Of a stretch of DNA of 64,000 bases, positions 43,619 to 52,194 are shown piece by piece. Source of the stretch: Desulfobacteraceae bacterium (GTDB lineage Bacteria; Desulfobacterota; Desulfobacteria; Desulfobacterales; JAABTS01); assembly GCA_011389735.1 (NCBI GenBank), contig JAABTS010000002.1, forward strand, positions 21,573 through 85,572, given 5' to 3'. The stretch's first letter is position 1. The number at the start of each line of letters is the position of its first letter. A program made the translations under genes and the position numbers. The notes beneath the pieces are model-generated. The model was not told the DNA's origin. It worked only from the letters and a program-made list of their open reading frames with translations, and did not search any database.

Positions 43619-43849
43619 ATTTCATCAGACGGCGGGCCCGGGATCATACTATTCGTATATCCCAGGCCGACAAAACCGTCTAATTTGATTTCTTGTTTCT
43701 TGAAGGAAATATCGGCATCTTTCAAAAAGTAGTTTACACTTTTTCGTTACGAAAATCAGGATTAATCTCACACAAAGACACGAAGGCGCAAAGAGATGAA
43801 GACTTTGTGTTCTTTGCGCCTTTGTGTGAAAACCATAAAAGTGTAAACT
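43619..43849. mobile_element. Family B fragment and a separate palindromic element with AGTTTACACTTTT ends
   Basis: 43619-43695 is a partial family B copy (CGGCGGGCCCGGGATCATAC to TAATTTGATTTCTTG). 43731-43849 has perfect 13-bp terminal inverted repeats AGTTTACACTTTT and AAAAGTGTAAACT, with inner arms CACACAAAGACACGAAGGCG and CTTTGCGCCTTTGTGTG. Confidence 0.7.
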
Positions 43850-43872
43850 GATCAATGAAAGATGCCGAAATA

Positions 43873-44814
43873 TCAATCGATTTCTTTGTTGGCGACGGTT
43901 TTGAGTCCGATATCTCGTAGCATGTTGTCCAGCGACAACAAGTTCATCGGAAGAACGACGTTAGTCCCTTCCTTCGCCAGTTTTTTGAATTGATCCATCC
44001 ATTTTTCCGACAATTGCAATTGAACGGCTTCCTTACCGCCTTCGCTGGTGATGGCCTGGGACAGGTTTTCTATTGACGTCGCCGTCGCTTTCGCCAGTTG
44101 CAAAATTTCCTGGGCCCAGCCTTCGGCTTCGTTGATTCGGCGCTGCATTTCACCTTCGGACCGGTTGATCAATTCAATTTTCATTCCTTCGGATCGATTG
44201 ATCATGCTCTGCATTTCGCCTTCGGATCGAGACACGACGGCTCGTTTTTCCCTTTCGGCGCTGACCTGCTTTTCCATTGCGCCGGTAACGGTGGCGGGAG
44301 GGCTGATGTTTTTTATTTCGAATCGATGCACCTTGATTCCCCAGGTTTCACCGGCCTCGTTCAGCACCCGGACAACAGCGTTGCTTATGGAATCCCTTTC
44401 TTCGAATGTTTTATCGAGTTCCAGAGTTCCGATAATGGATCGAGTCGTAGTTTGGGCCAGTTGAATGGCGGCCTCCCGATGATTGGTGATGCCGTAACTC
44501 GCCTTTACGGGATCCATGACGCTGATATAGGTCACGCCGTCCACTTCGACTTTGACGTTGTCGAAGGTAAAGCATTCCTGAGGCGGAACATCGATGGTTT
44601 CTTCTTTTAAATCCATGATGTACTCCACTTTGTCGATAAACGGGAGCATGGCGTGAAAACCGGCGTAAAAGGTGGAGTGGTATTTTCCGAACCGTTCCAC
44701 GATGTATGCATATTTCGTCGGCACCAGCCGGATGGATCTGATGAATTTGGAAATCAATATCAATATCACGCTTCCCCAAACCAGTAGATTGAATATGCTG
44801 AAAATCGTATTCAT
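43873..44814 (-). CDS. SPFH-domain (stomatin/prohibitin-like) membrane protein, copy 2
   Basis: A 313-residue stomatin-like protein. One N-terminal membrane segment (FNLLVWGSVILILISKFI) precedes the SPFH core: VPTKYAYIVERFGKYHSTFY, PFIDKVEYIMDLKEETIDVP, VDGVTYISVMDPVKASYGI, TTRSIIGTLELDKTFEERDS and WGIKVHRFEIKNISPP. A charged coiled coil with repeated NRSEGEMQ/MKIEL units (about 195-235) follows. It probably forms membrane scaffolds with its paralogue and the NfeD protein. It is the last gene of the operon. Confidence 0.9.
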   Translation of the reverse strand: MNTIFSIFNLLVWGSVILILISKFIRSIRLVPTKYAYIVERFGKYHSTFYAGFHAMLPFIDKVEYIMDLKEETIDVPPQECFTFDNVKVEVDGVTYISVMDPVKASYGITNHREAAIQLAQTTTRSIIGTLELDKTFEERDSISNAVVRVLNEAGETWGIKVHRFEIKNISPPATVTGAMEKQVSAEREKRAVVSRSEGEMQSMINRSEGMKIELINRSEGEMQRRINEAEGWAQEILQLAKATATSIENLSQAITSEGGKEAVQLQLSEKWMDQFKKLAKEGTNVVLPMNLLSLDNMLRDIGLKTVANKEID

Positions 44815-44830
44815 TGTTTCGCTTCTCCTT

Positions 44831-44936
44831 ATATATTTTCCAGAAATCGAATTTCAATGTGTCGCCGGTCCGGGATATACGAATAAAACGATCCCGGCCC
44901 GCCGCCTTGTAAAATTTAATTTCTAAAAGCTTATAA
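44831..44936. mobile_element. Family B element between the two SPFH genes
   Basis: TATATTTTCCAGAAATCGAA to TTTAATTTCTAAAAGCTTAT with CCGGTCCGGGATATACGAAT inside. Its right edge TTATAA provides the TAA stop codon of the upstream SPFH gene. Confidence 0.75.
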
Positions 44937-45872
44937 CGTTTCAGATGATTGCATTTTTTCGGCGACTTGATTGATCCCTTCGAAAAAACCCTTGATATTC
45001 GCCAATTCATTCGGAACTACGGATATGGAGGATGCTTCGAGTACGGTTCCCAGTTCATCAAGAAACCGGTCGACGATTTTTAGCTTGACGGCGTCGGCGC
45101 CTCCAGGCCCGGCGATCGTTTTCGCCACCATCTGAATCCCCTCGGCCGTGGCGGCTGCTAGAATCGAAATTTCTTCGGCCCGGCCTTTGGCCAGATTGAT
45201 CCGTTCCTGCTTTTTGCCTTCGGAAATGTTCACCGATTCGGTTTTTTCTCCCAGGGAACGATTGACGGCGGCCTCTTTTTCAGCATTGGCCAGAATGATT
45301 TCCGACCGCTTATCCCGTTCCGCCTCCATCTGTTTTTCCAATGTATCGATTACCTTGAGCGAAGGAGTGATATTTTTAATTTCGTACCGCAACACTTTCA
45401 CCCCCCAGGGATCGGAGGCTTTATCGATTTCTCGGACGATTGATTCGTTAATGTTGTCCCGCTCGGAAAAACAGTTTTCAAGGCTCATCTTTCCGATTTC
45501 CGACCGCATGGTGGTTTGGGCCAGGTTGACGCTCGCCCGCCTGTAGTTTTCAATGCCGTAGCTCGCTCGTTCGGCGTCGATCACTTTGAGATAAACGATT
45601 CCGTCCACCTCCACCTGAATATTGTCCTTGGTGATACAGGTCTGGCCGGGAATATCCAGAATCTGTTCTCTCATTTCATGCCGGTAGGATATTTTGTCAA
45701 AAAACGGGATAAGAAAATGGAAACCCGGTTCGAGCACTTCCGCGAATTTACCGAGCCGTTCCTTGACCGCCGCTTCGCGCATCGGAACGATAATGAATGT
45801 TTTCCATACCAGGAATAATATGGCAATGAAAAGAATGGTAAGAGCTGTCATAAACCATGAACCCATAAACAT
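44931..45872 (-). CDS. SPFH-domain (stomatin/prohibitin-like) membrane protein, copy 1
   Basis: A 313-residue paralogue of the next gene. N-terminal helix LTILFIAILFLVWKTFIIVP is followed by MREAAVKERLGKFAEVLEPG, ILDIPGQTCITKDNIQVEVD, DAERASYGIENYRRASVNLA, QTTMRSEIGKMSLENCFSER and WGVKVLRYEIKNITPS. A coiled coil rich in Glu and Lys follows. NfeD plus SPFH pairs are a conserved bacterial unit linked to membrane microdomains. Here one NfeD is followed by two SPFH proteins. Confidence 0.9.
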   Translation of the reverse strand: MFMGSWFMTALTILFIAILFLVWKTFIIVPMREAAVKERLGKFAEVLEPGFHFLIPFFDKISYRHEMREQILDIPGQTCITKDNIQVEVDGIVYLKVIDAERASYGIENYRRASVNLAQTTMRSEIGKMSLENCFSERDNINESIVREIDKASDPWGVKVLRYEIKNITPSLKVIDTLEKQMEAERDKRSEIILANAEKEAAVNRSLGEKTESVNISEGKKQERINLAKGRAEEISILAAATAEGIQMVAKTIAGPGGADAVKLKIVDRFLDELGTVLEASSISVVPNELANIKGFFEGINQVAEKMQSSETL

Positions 45873-45899
45873 GGCCGCCTCCTTTTGTTTTACATCGTT

Positions 45900-45975
45900 T
45901 TGAATTCAAAAAAAGTATGCTTCGTCGAAATTTGATTTCCGGAAGACCAAATAATATCTGAAAAGCCTATATTCC
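45900..45975. repeat. Degenerate family B element
   Basis: TTTTGAATTCAAAAAAAGTA, GAAATTTGATTTCCGGAAGA and AATATCTGAAAAGCCTATA are recognisable arms, but the core is lost. It lies between nfeD and the first SPFH gene. Confidence 0.45.
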
Positions 45976-45982
45976 AGGCGGC

Positions 45983-46459
45983 TTAAATTTCACCGGTCTC
46001 CATCAAGTTGTCATATCCGTCGTCAGGTTCGATAACCCATGTCATGTCGTTTCTGAAAACGATTTTGGCTTTTTCACCGGCCTGGATTTGTCCTTCGATA
46101 CAGGTGGCGGGCCAGGTAACGCCTCTAAATTTGATCCGGCCCGTATTGTCCTCGGCGTTGACCGGGGCCACGACTTCGACCACGGCCCCGAAAATTCCTT
46201 CATCCTCGTCCGTCGATCCCTTGTGTCGTTCTCCGGGCAGGTATCTTTGAAACAGGCTTCTTAAAAGAAGCAGGAATATGAAGGAACTCAATATCCAGAC
46301 GCCGGTGGACGACGCCCAGTTTTCCAAAATTCCCGTCCAATGGAGCAAAGCGACAAAAAAGGCGCCAAATCCTAGGAAAATGACGACAAGCCCGGGAATC
46401 AGAAATTCCAGAACAATCAGAATCAGTCCTAAAACAATCCAAAACCAGATCCCCGCCAT
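45983..46459 (-). CDS. NfeD-like membrane protein
   Basis: A 158-residue NfeD1b-type protein. Two or three hydrophobic segments (WFWIVLGLILIVLEFLIPGL, VVIFLGFGAFFVALLHWTG, VWILSSFIFLLLLRSLF) precede a C-terminal OB-fold domain (EGIFGAVVEVVAPVNAEDN, RGVTWPATCIEGQIQAGEKA). It lacks the N-terminal ClpP-like protease of NfeD1a. It is the first gene of the operon with two SPFH genes and probably interacts with them in the membrane. Confidence 0.88.
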   Translation of the reverse strand: MAGIWFWIVLGLILIVLEFLIPGLVVIFLGFGAFFVALLHWTGILENWASSTGVWILSSFIFLLLLRSLFQRYLPGERHKGSTDEDEGIFGAVVEVVAPVNAEDNTGRIKFRGVTWPATCIEGQIQAGEKAKIVFRNDMTWVIEPDDGYDNLMETGEI

Positions 46460-46485
46460 TCATCACCTCTCGATGTTTAAATTTT

Positions 46486-46513
46486 AAACGGCCGCAAAAC
46501 CATGCGGCGGTTT
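46486..46513 (-). terminator. Probable terminator of the wzz-namZ operon
   Basis: AAACCGCCGCA and TGCGGCCGTTT on the minus strand pair at 10 of 11 positions around a 6-base loop, followed by AAAATTTAAAC. It sits in the 68-base gap between the namZ-like stop and nfeD. Confidence 0.45.
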
Positions 46514-46527
46514 TAAAGTGCGCCCCT

Positions 46528-47706
46528 TTACAGGTATAAATACACGCTTTGACATAAAGACGAATAGTCTTTTAGTTCAGTTGAGTTCAAACGTAATTTA
46601 TAGCCGTTTTGATCCGCGCCGTCAACCCGTCTCCGAACGGTTTGCCCGCCTGAAATGACATCGATGGGAAGTTTTTTGTATTCGTATTCATAAGGCGGGA
46701 GTTTCCATTTGAACGCATCCGGATGGTTTCGGCGGACGGCCTGCATGATTGCGACGCTTGTATCATAAGAACAATAAGCGTCTTTGTTCATGACGTGAAT
46801 TTGAAAACCGTTACAGGGCTCGCCTTCCCATTTATTGTGCCAGGGCAAAAATACGCAAGGTCTCAATACGATTCCCGATAATGCGTGTTCGGGCAAATCG
46901 GCAAGAATTTTCCTGGAGTCGATATAGGGCGCCCCGAAAATCCGGAAGGGCAATGTCGAGCCCCGGCCTTCGGATACGTTGGTTCCTTCCCACAGCACCT
47001 GGCCCGGATAGACTAAAGCGGTTTCCGGGGTCGGCATATTCGGGGACGGCGCCACCCACGGCAGCCCGGTGTCTTCAAAATACATTTCCCGTTTCCAGTT
47101 TTGCATCGGAATCACGACAAGGTCGCATCCGATTTCGAAACGAGTGTTGAACAGGATCGCCAGTTCCCCGATTGTCAGTCCATGGCGCATGGGAATCGGG
47201 TAAAGCCCCACAAACGAACGGTAATTAGTCGATAGCAGGTTTCCTTCTATCTTCACGCCGTTGACGGGATTGGGCCGGTCTAGAACAACCACGGTTTTGC
47301 AGCTTTCCCGGGCGGCTTCCATACAAAACGCCATTGTGGAAATAAAAGTGTACACCCGAGTTCCCACATCCTGGAGGTCAACAATCAATACATCGATTAA
47401 ATCGAACATGTCCCGGGCGGGGCTCCGGGTTTCACTGTAAAGGCTGAAAACGGGAATATTCAGATCCGGATCGGCCATATGGCCGGATTGGATCATATTG
47501 TCCTGTTTTTCGGCGAAGAATCCGTGTTGAGGCGAAAAGAGAGCGGTGAGGCGGCCGGGGAATCGTTCGTTGATACACGTTTTGGCGTGAACCATGTCGC
47601 GGTTGACGGATGCGGGATTACATAGAAGCCCGATACGCAGTCTTTTTATCCATTCAGGCGGAGACTCGATAAAATTTTCGAGACCGGTCTTAACTTGAAC
47701 CTTCAA
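46528..47706 (-). CDS. DUF1343 / NamZ-like exo-beta-N-acetylmuramidase
   Basis: A 392-residue DUF1343 protein. RIGLLCNPASVNRDMVHAKT, LFSPQHGFFAEKQDNM, DVLIVDLQDVGTRVYTFIST, VLDRPNPVNGVKIEGNLL, LPWVAPSPNMPTPETALVYP and WEGTNVSEGRGSTLPFRIFG are hallmark motifs. The characterised member NamZ removes terminal MurNAc from peptidoglycan glycans. No signal peptide is visible, so it may act in the cytoplasm on recycled muropeptides. It overlaps the Wzz-like gene by 4 bases. Confidence 0.85.
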   Translation of the reverse strand: MKVQVKTGLENFIESPPEWIKRLRIGLLCNPASVNRDMVHAKTCINERFPGRLTALFSPQHGFFAEKQDNMIQSGHMADPDLNIPVFSLYSETRSPARDMFDLIDVLIVDLQDVGTRVYTFISTMAFCMEAARESCKTVVVLDRPNPVNGVKIEGNLLSTNYRSFVGLYPIPMRHGLTIGELAILFNTRFEIGCDLVVIPMQNWKREMYFEDTGLPWVAPSPNMPTPETALVYPGQVLWEGTNVSEGRGSTLPFRIFGAPYIDSRKILADLPEHALSGIVLRPCVFLPWHNKWEGEPCNGFQIHVMNKDAYCSYDTSVAIMQAVRRNHPDAFKWKLPPYEYEYKKLPIDVISGGQTVRRRVDGADQNGYKLRLNSTELKDYSSLCQSVYLYL

Positions 47707-48827
47707 TCCGCTTTCTTTCTCCTGTTAAGCTTGAATTCCTGAACCAGCATGCCGTATCGTTCCGGATACGTTTTTCGGAAACGAGCAAAAAATTCAACGG
47801 CGAACGCCAGAAAAACGGCCAAAAAACAGGCTACGAACGTGGACAACACCAAATGTTTTTTCTTGCTGGGGCGAACTCGTTTATTCGACGGCACCGGAGG
47901 ATCGATCACGTTGAATCCATAATGCTTTTGAGCCTTTGCAAAGGTTTGAGTTTCGATTTCGTTCGCGAGCATGGTATATAATTTTTCTCTCAGCAAATGG
48001 TCTTCCGTTTGAGCGATTTCATTTTTGAAAAAACGGATGTTTTCGGTGGCGCTTTGGATAACTTCAAGCCTCAACATCTCGCTCAATTCGTTAATGTACC
48101 GCAACACCATATTCCGGGCGACCACCGGATTGCGATGCTCGACCGCAATGGTAACCGTCTGTTTTTTCATATTGGAACTGATCCGGGTCATATTCCGGAG
48201 TTTCTCGACTCCGTCCTGTATGGTGGGCGGCTTTTCTTCGTCTTCCTCATCGCTTTTATCCGAATCCGAATCCGATCCGAAAATTTTGGAAAAGAACGAT
48301 TCTTCGTTCGCCTCGTAGTTGAATTCGTTGTTTTCAGGAAAGAGTGTCGGCATGAGGTCGTACTTTTCTATCATACGGGCGGCCAGTACTCTGCTTTGAA
48401 GCACAAGCTCCATTTTATCCAGCTCGCCGCGGCCGCCTATACCCAAACGACCCGCCATGAATCCGCCGAAGGCGCCGAATCCGTTTGCAAGAGAGCCCAA
48501 ATTGTTCCGATTGTCATTGGGAACCAGCGTGGCTTCGGATCTGTAAATATTGACCATGTTCAACGCTGAATGAAAAGCCATGAAAGCGCTGAATACGACT
48601 ATGCAAATGATAAGAAGCCGGCGCTTGACAAGAATCATCACCAGATCGAAAAGATCGGGTAAAAAAGGGGATTCGGACGATTTTTCGGTGGCCGGTTCCG
48701 AAAGAGGCCGGATTTTACCGTGCGCCGCTCCCGGTTTTTCTTCGGTTTTATCTTGACGCCCCTCCAGGGATTGGTCATCGTCCTGTTCTTGGGGGAAGAT
48801 CCTGGAATATATTCCGTGCTGCTCCAT
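47703..48827 (-). CDS. Wzz/GumC-type polysaccharide chain-length determinant
   Basis: A 374-residue inner-membrane protein with a Wzz fold: a first membrane helix near 72-92 (LLIICIVVFSAFMAFHSALN), YRSEATLVPNDNRNNLGSLA, a periplasmic region and a second helix near 325-347 (STFVACFLAVFLAFAVEFF) preceded by FNVIDPPVPSNKRVRPSKK. It sets the length of O-antigen, capsule or exopolysaccharide. A hyperacidic insert (DSDSDKSDEEDEE) near 185 and a 65-residue charged N-terminal extension are unusual. No glycosyltransferase lies nearby. Confidence 0.85.
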   Translation of the reverse strand: MEQHGIYSRIFPQEQDDDQSLEGRQDKTEEKPGAAHGKIRPLSEPATEKSSESPFLPDLFDLVMILVKRRLLIICIVVFSAFMAFHSALNMVNIYRSEATLVPNDNRNNLGSLANGFGAFGGFMAGRLGIGGRGELDKMELVLQSRVLAARMIEKYDLMPTLFPENNEFNYEANEESFFSKIFGSDSDSDKSDEEDEEKPPTIQDGVEKLRNMTRISSNMKKQTVTIAVEHRNPVVARNMVLRYINELSEMLRLEVIQSATENIRFFKNEIAQTEDHLLREKLYTMLANEIETQTFAKAQKHYGFNVIDPPVPSNKRVRPSKKKHLVLSTFVACFLAVFLAFAVEFFARFRKTYPERYGMLVQEFKLNRRKKAD

Positions 48828-48854
48828 GCCGTGCGTCCTTTTAAAAATAATCTA

Positions 48855-48985
48855 TATAGCGCCTGAACGAAAAATCTCGAAATACGGTTCTGACCGGGTT
48901 TGTAACCCGCGCGCCCCCTCTCGCGGCCAACGGGGATTGCAAATCCCTTTTGGAGCGTGAGGAGGTTTTCGTTCAGCCGCTATAT
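48855..48985. mobile_element. Full-length family A element, reverse orientation
   Basis: TATATAGCGCCTGAACGAAA at the left is inverted at the right as TTTTCGTTCAGCCGCTATAT, the longest visible terminal repeat of the family. The core GGGTTTGTAACCCGCG and GGGGATTGCAAATCCC is in the opposite order to the copies at 42684 and 50215. Confidence 0.85.
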
Positions 48986-49000
48986 AAAACGGTAGGTTAT

Positions 49001-49262
49001 TTTACAGCCTTCATAAATCAAATTTCACTGTTCTATCGGCCCGGGATATAAAGATAGTATGATCCCGGGCCCGCCGCCTTGTGAAATTTAATTTCTGAAA
49101 ACCTATATTATCCGTGAACCTCGAATCAATCCTGCATCACTTGAATATGTTAACAGGAAACAAGGGATCAGGCAACGATTTATTTTTACAGCCTTCCGGA
49201 AATCAAATTTCACTGTGTTGTCGGGCCGGGATATACGAATAGAATTTCCCGGGTTGGCCGTT
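49001..49262. mobile_element. One complete and one half family B element
   Basis: 49001-49110: TTTACAGCCTTCATAAATCA to TTAATTTCTGAAAACCTATA, intact. 49186-49262: CAGCCTTCCGGAAATCAAAT followed by TTGTCGGGCCGGGATATACG, ending GGGTTGGCCG without its right arm, just before the folE2 stop. Confidence 0.72.
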
Positions 49263-49274
49263 GGAAACCCATCT

Positions 49275-50132
49275 TCACCGGTTGTCGGGCGCGTCCCCGT
49301 TTTTGATATAAGCGTATGCGCTATGGTTATGGATGGATTCGAAATTTTCCGCGCTGACGGAAAACCAGGTGATATTATCATCGGCCTTCAGCTTGATCGC
49401 GATGTCCCGGACAATATCTTCGACGAATTTAGGATTATCGAATCCACGTTCAGTGACACATTTTTCGTCTATCCGTTTCAATACGGAATATACGTCGCAC
49501 GACGCGGAATTTTCAACCAGTTCGATCATGTCTTCCATCCAGATAAACTTTTTGAACCGGGTTCGAAGCCTGACTTCACCGCGCTGATTATGGGCGCCCG
49601 CATCGCTGATTTCTTTGGAACATGGACAAACCGACGAAATAGGCACCACCACTTCGGATATCAGATCGACTTTTCCTTTGGGATCTATCGATCCGTAAAT
49701 ACCGCAGGTGTAATCCATTAAACCGGGCGAATCGCTCACGGGGGCTTTCTTTTCGATAAAATAGGGAAAAATGATCTCTACATGGGAAGATTCAGCGTCA
49801 AGATGGGTTTTCATTTGTTCGAGAATGACCGAAAAAGTTTTCAGGGATACTTCCGTCCTGAAATGATGCAGCAGCTCAACAAAGCGGCTCATATGTGTTC
49901 CTTTGAATCTGTCCGGAAGATCCACGAACATGTTGATGGTCGCTACTGTTTGTTGAAAACCGTTTTTCCGGTCCAGCACCGTGATCGGATATCTCAGATT
50001 TTTAATACCGACCTTATCGATGGAGCAATTCCGATGATCCGGCAGGTTCTGAATATCTTCCATATCCGGATAGGATATGGTTTTTAAACCATTGGCGATT
50101 TCCAGGCAGTGAATTGTGTCTCTGAATTGCAT
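49275..50132 (-). CDS. folE2: GTP cyclohydrolase FolE2
   Basis: A 285-residue type IB GTP cyclohydrolase, making 7,8-dihydroneopterin triphosphate for folate or queuosine-type pathways. IDKVGIKNLRYPITVLDRKN, TINMFVDLPDRFKGTHMSRF, VVVPISSVCPCSKEISDAGA (metal-binding Cys), HNQRGEVRLRTRF, FVEDIVRDIAIKLK and SIHNHSAYAYI are family signatures. FolE2 uses several divalent metals, unlike zinc-dependent FolE. The last residues GDAPDNR abut a repeat but the conserved C-terminus is intact. Confidence 0.93.
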   Translation of the reverse strand: MQFRDTIHCLEIANGLKTISYPDMEDIQNLPDHRNCSIDKVGIKNLRYPITVLDRKNGFQQTVATINMFVDLPDRFKGTHMSRFVELLHHFRTEVSLKTFSVILEQMKTHLDAESSHVEIIFPYFIEKKAPVSDSPGLMDYTCGIYGSIDPKGKVDLISEVVVPISSVCPCSKEISDAGAHNQRGEVRLRTRFKKFIWMEDMIELVENSASCDVYSVLKRIDEKCVTERGFDNPKFVEDIVRDIAIKLKADDNITWFSVSAENFESIHNHSAYAYIKNGDAPDNR

Positions 50133-50158
50133 GTCGATTATTCGGTATTTATGTCTCT

Positions 50159-50592
50159 TATAGCGGAAATTAAATTTCTGAAAACCTGTATGTTGACGCC
50201 ATTCGATATAACCAGTGGCTGAACGAAAACCTCCTCACGCTCTAAGGGGATTTGCAATCCCCGTTGGCCGCGAGAGGGCAGACGCGGGTTGCAAACCCGC
50301 TTAGAGCCGTATTTTGAAACTTTTCGTTCAATCATTAGCCATACAAAATGGACAGGATAAACCGGGCTTTCAGAAAAGATGTTTCACCGCCGGCGATCCG
50401 ACGGCGAACGTCCGGATATCTCAATGGCCGAAAACAGAGTGAAATTCGTTTCTCATTCGTCAATTAGTGGCTGAACGAAAACCGCCTCACGCTCCAAGGG
50501 GATTTGCAATCCCCGTTGGTCACGAGAGGGAACACGCGGGTTGCAAAGCCGCTCAGAGCCGTATTTTGAAACTTTTCGTTCAGGCGCTATAC
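50159..50592. mobile_element. Repeat cluster: two full family A elements around a diverged family B element
   Basis: Family A copies at 50215-50335 and 50466-50592 both start AGTGGCTGAACGAAAACC and end AACTTTTCGTTCA; they are in the same orientation and about 90 percent alike by eye. 50368-50455 is a diverged family B core (GCTTTCAGAAAAGATGTTTC to GAGTGAAATTCGTTTCTC). 50159-50193 is a lone family B right arm. No gene was recognised in this 475-base gap. Confidence 0.8.
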
Positions 50593-50607
50593 ATGGAACG
50601 TTCTCCT

Positions 50608-51333
50608 TCACGGTAAATATTCCGTTCTGACTCGACTCATGGATCGAAAAATATTACCTTTGATCTTATTATTCGATTTGTAAAGTTTTTCAAGCATTTT
50701 TTTCACTTCTGTTCTTTTTGAAATTCCGGCGCTGGGGCAGGGATTGGTCAATTCAGGCGTTTTCCGTTCTTTTGCGAATTTTACAATCGTCTTTTCTTCC
50801 ACAAAAACAAGGGGCCGTATGATCTTGAATTGATCGTTGAACAACCGCTGAGCCGGCATCATGGTGCTGATTTCCCCGGCGTAGAACATATTCAAAAACA
50901 GGGTTTCTATCATGTCGTCCTTGTTGTGCCCAAGGGCGATGGTTTTGCAATCCAGTTCAGCGGCGATCTCAAAAAGACGCTTCCGGCGGAGCCGCGAACA
51001 TAAAAAACATGGATTTTCCCGGTTTTCCGAACTATGGCCAAGAACACCATAGTTCGTTTTTTCCACCCGCAAATCGAATTTTTCTTGTTCCGCATATTCT
51101 TGTAAGCAGGTTGAGATATGATCGTCAAAACCGGGATCAATATGAACGGCGAAAAGCGTATAGTCCACGTTGACCCGAACCCGCCGCTCATTAAGCATAT
51201 ACATCAGTGTCAGACTGTCCTTGCCTCCGGAAAGACCGACCACGATACGGTCGCCGTCTTCGATCATGCCGTATTGAAATATGGCTTTGCCGACCGCCTT
51301 GTTGATGGTCTTATAAGTTTTACCAGGAATCAC
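50608..51333 (-). CDS. TtcA-family tRNA thiolation ATPase
   Basis: A 241-residue PP-loop protein: IVVGLSGGKDSLTLMYML (PP-loop at 34-39), VHIDPGFDDHISTCL, CFLCSRLRRKRLFEIAAEL (Fe-S or active-site Cys pair), ALGHNKDDMIETLFLNMFYA and the third Cys in LTNPCPSAGISKR. The TtcA/TtuA family installs sulfur on tRNA (2-thiocytidine 32 or 2-thiouridine 54). The short length and three-Cys pattern suit TtcA. It ends next to a family A element. Confidence 0.85.
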   Translation of the reverse strand: MIPGKTYKTINKAVGKAIFQYGMIEDGDRIVVGLSGGKDSLTLMYMLNERRVRVNVDYTLFAVHIDPGFDDHISTCLQEYAEQEKFDLRVEKTNYGVLGHSSENRENPCFLCSRLRRKRLFEIAAELDCKTIALGHNKDDMIETLFLNMFYAGEISTMMPAQRLFNDQFKIIRPLVFVEEKTIVKFAKERKTPELTNPCPSAGISKRTEVKKMLEKLYKSNNKIKGNIFRSMSRVRTEYLP

Positions 51334-51363
51334 GTATAAAATTTGAGCGGTTCGACAGGGATT

Positions 51364-51567
51364 TCAATCCTCGGCGTCCCGTTCTTTCAACCGGATTTTG
51401 CCGGCGGCGATTTCTCTTAAAGCAATGACAATGTCCTCGTTTTTCGGAGATCTGACAAGGTATTCAGACCCTTCGCGAATGTTCCGGACGCGTTTGGCCA
51501 CCATTTGAGCCAGAATAAAGCGGTTTTCCACTTTCATCAAGCAATCTTCAATCGTTACCCGTGCCAC
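51364..51567 (-). CDS. rpoZ: RNA polymerase omega subunit
   Basis: A 67-residue omega subunit: MARVTIEDCLMKVENRFILA, QMVAKRVRNIREGSEYLV and DIVIALREIAAGKI are diagnostic. It helps assemble the beta-prime subunit and can mediate ppGpp sensing. It lies between greA and the TtcA-like gene, a transcription-linked neighbourhood. Confidence 0.95.
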   Translation of the reverse strand: MARVTIEDCLMKVENRFILAQMVAKRVRNIREGSEYLVRSPKNEDIVIALREIAAGKIRLKERDAED

Positions 51568-51678
51568 GTATGTGTCCCTCCCTGTTTATGTTCGATTTGA
51601 TTTAAAATTGGATGCCGTTTTTCCCATACGGATTTTTCCGCAATCCGAATTTTTTACCGGAGCGGAAAAAACACAGGA

Positions 51679-52146
51679 TTATAAAATGTCAACAAGCTCG
51701 TAATATCTTTTCCCGCCGGGCGCCTGGAGAACGATTTCGTCGCCGGGCCGCTTGCCGATCATGGCCTTTCCCAGAGGAGACGAAATTGAAATAAGGCCGT
51801 TTTCAATATCGGATTCGTCCGGGCCTACGAGCTGGTATTCCACGTCTTCGCCTGTGTCGATATTTTCGAGAACCACTGAGCATCCGAAAACCGCACGGTC
51901 TTTAGGCAAGTTTTTAGTGTCGATGATGTCCGCCATGGAGAGTTTATATTTTAGCTCATTGATTCGGCCTTCAATAAACCCTTGCCGGTTTTTTGCAGCC
52001 TCGAATTCCGCGTTTTCCGACAGGTCTCCATGAGCCCGAGCCTCTTCGATGGCGCGAATGTTTTGAGGCCTTTCGACGGTTTGCAGTTTTTCGAGTTCTT
52101 TTTGAAGAAGGGCGTACCCTTTTTTTGTGATGGGAATTTTTTCCAC
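51679..52146 (-). CDS. greA: Transcription elongation factor GreA
   Basis: A 155-residue Gre factor with an N-terminal coiled coil (ITKKGYALLQKELEKLQTVE; AIEEARAHGDLSENAEFEAA with the Asp-Glu tip acids) and a C-terminal FKBP-like domain (GCSVVLENIDTGEDVEYQLV; ISISSPLGKAMIGKRPGDEI). It rescues backtracked RNA polymerase by stimulating transcript cleavage. Confidence 0.95.
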   Translation of the reverse strand: MEKIPITKKGYALLQKELEKLQTVERPQNIRAIEEARAHGDLSENAEFEAAKNRQGFIEGRINELKYKLSMADIIDTKNLPKDRAVFGCSVVLENIDTGEDVEYQLVGPDESDIENGLISISSPLGKAMIGKRPGDEIVLQAPGGKRYYELVDIL

Positions 52147-52194
52147 TTTTTGTTTTACTCCTGTTTCAAATTGAAATACGCCGGTTTGAAAGGC

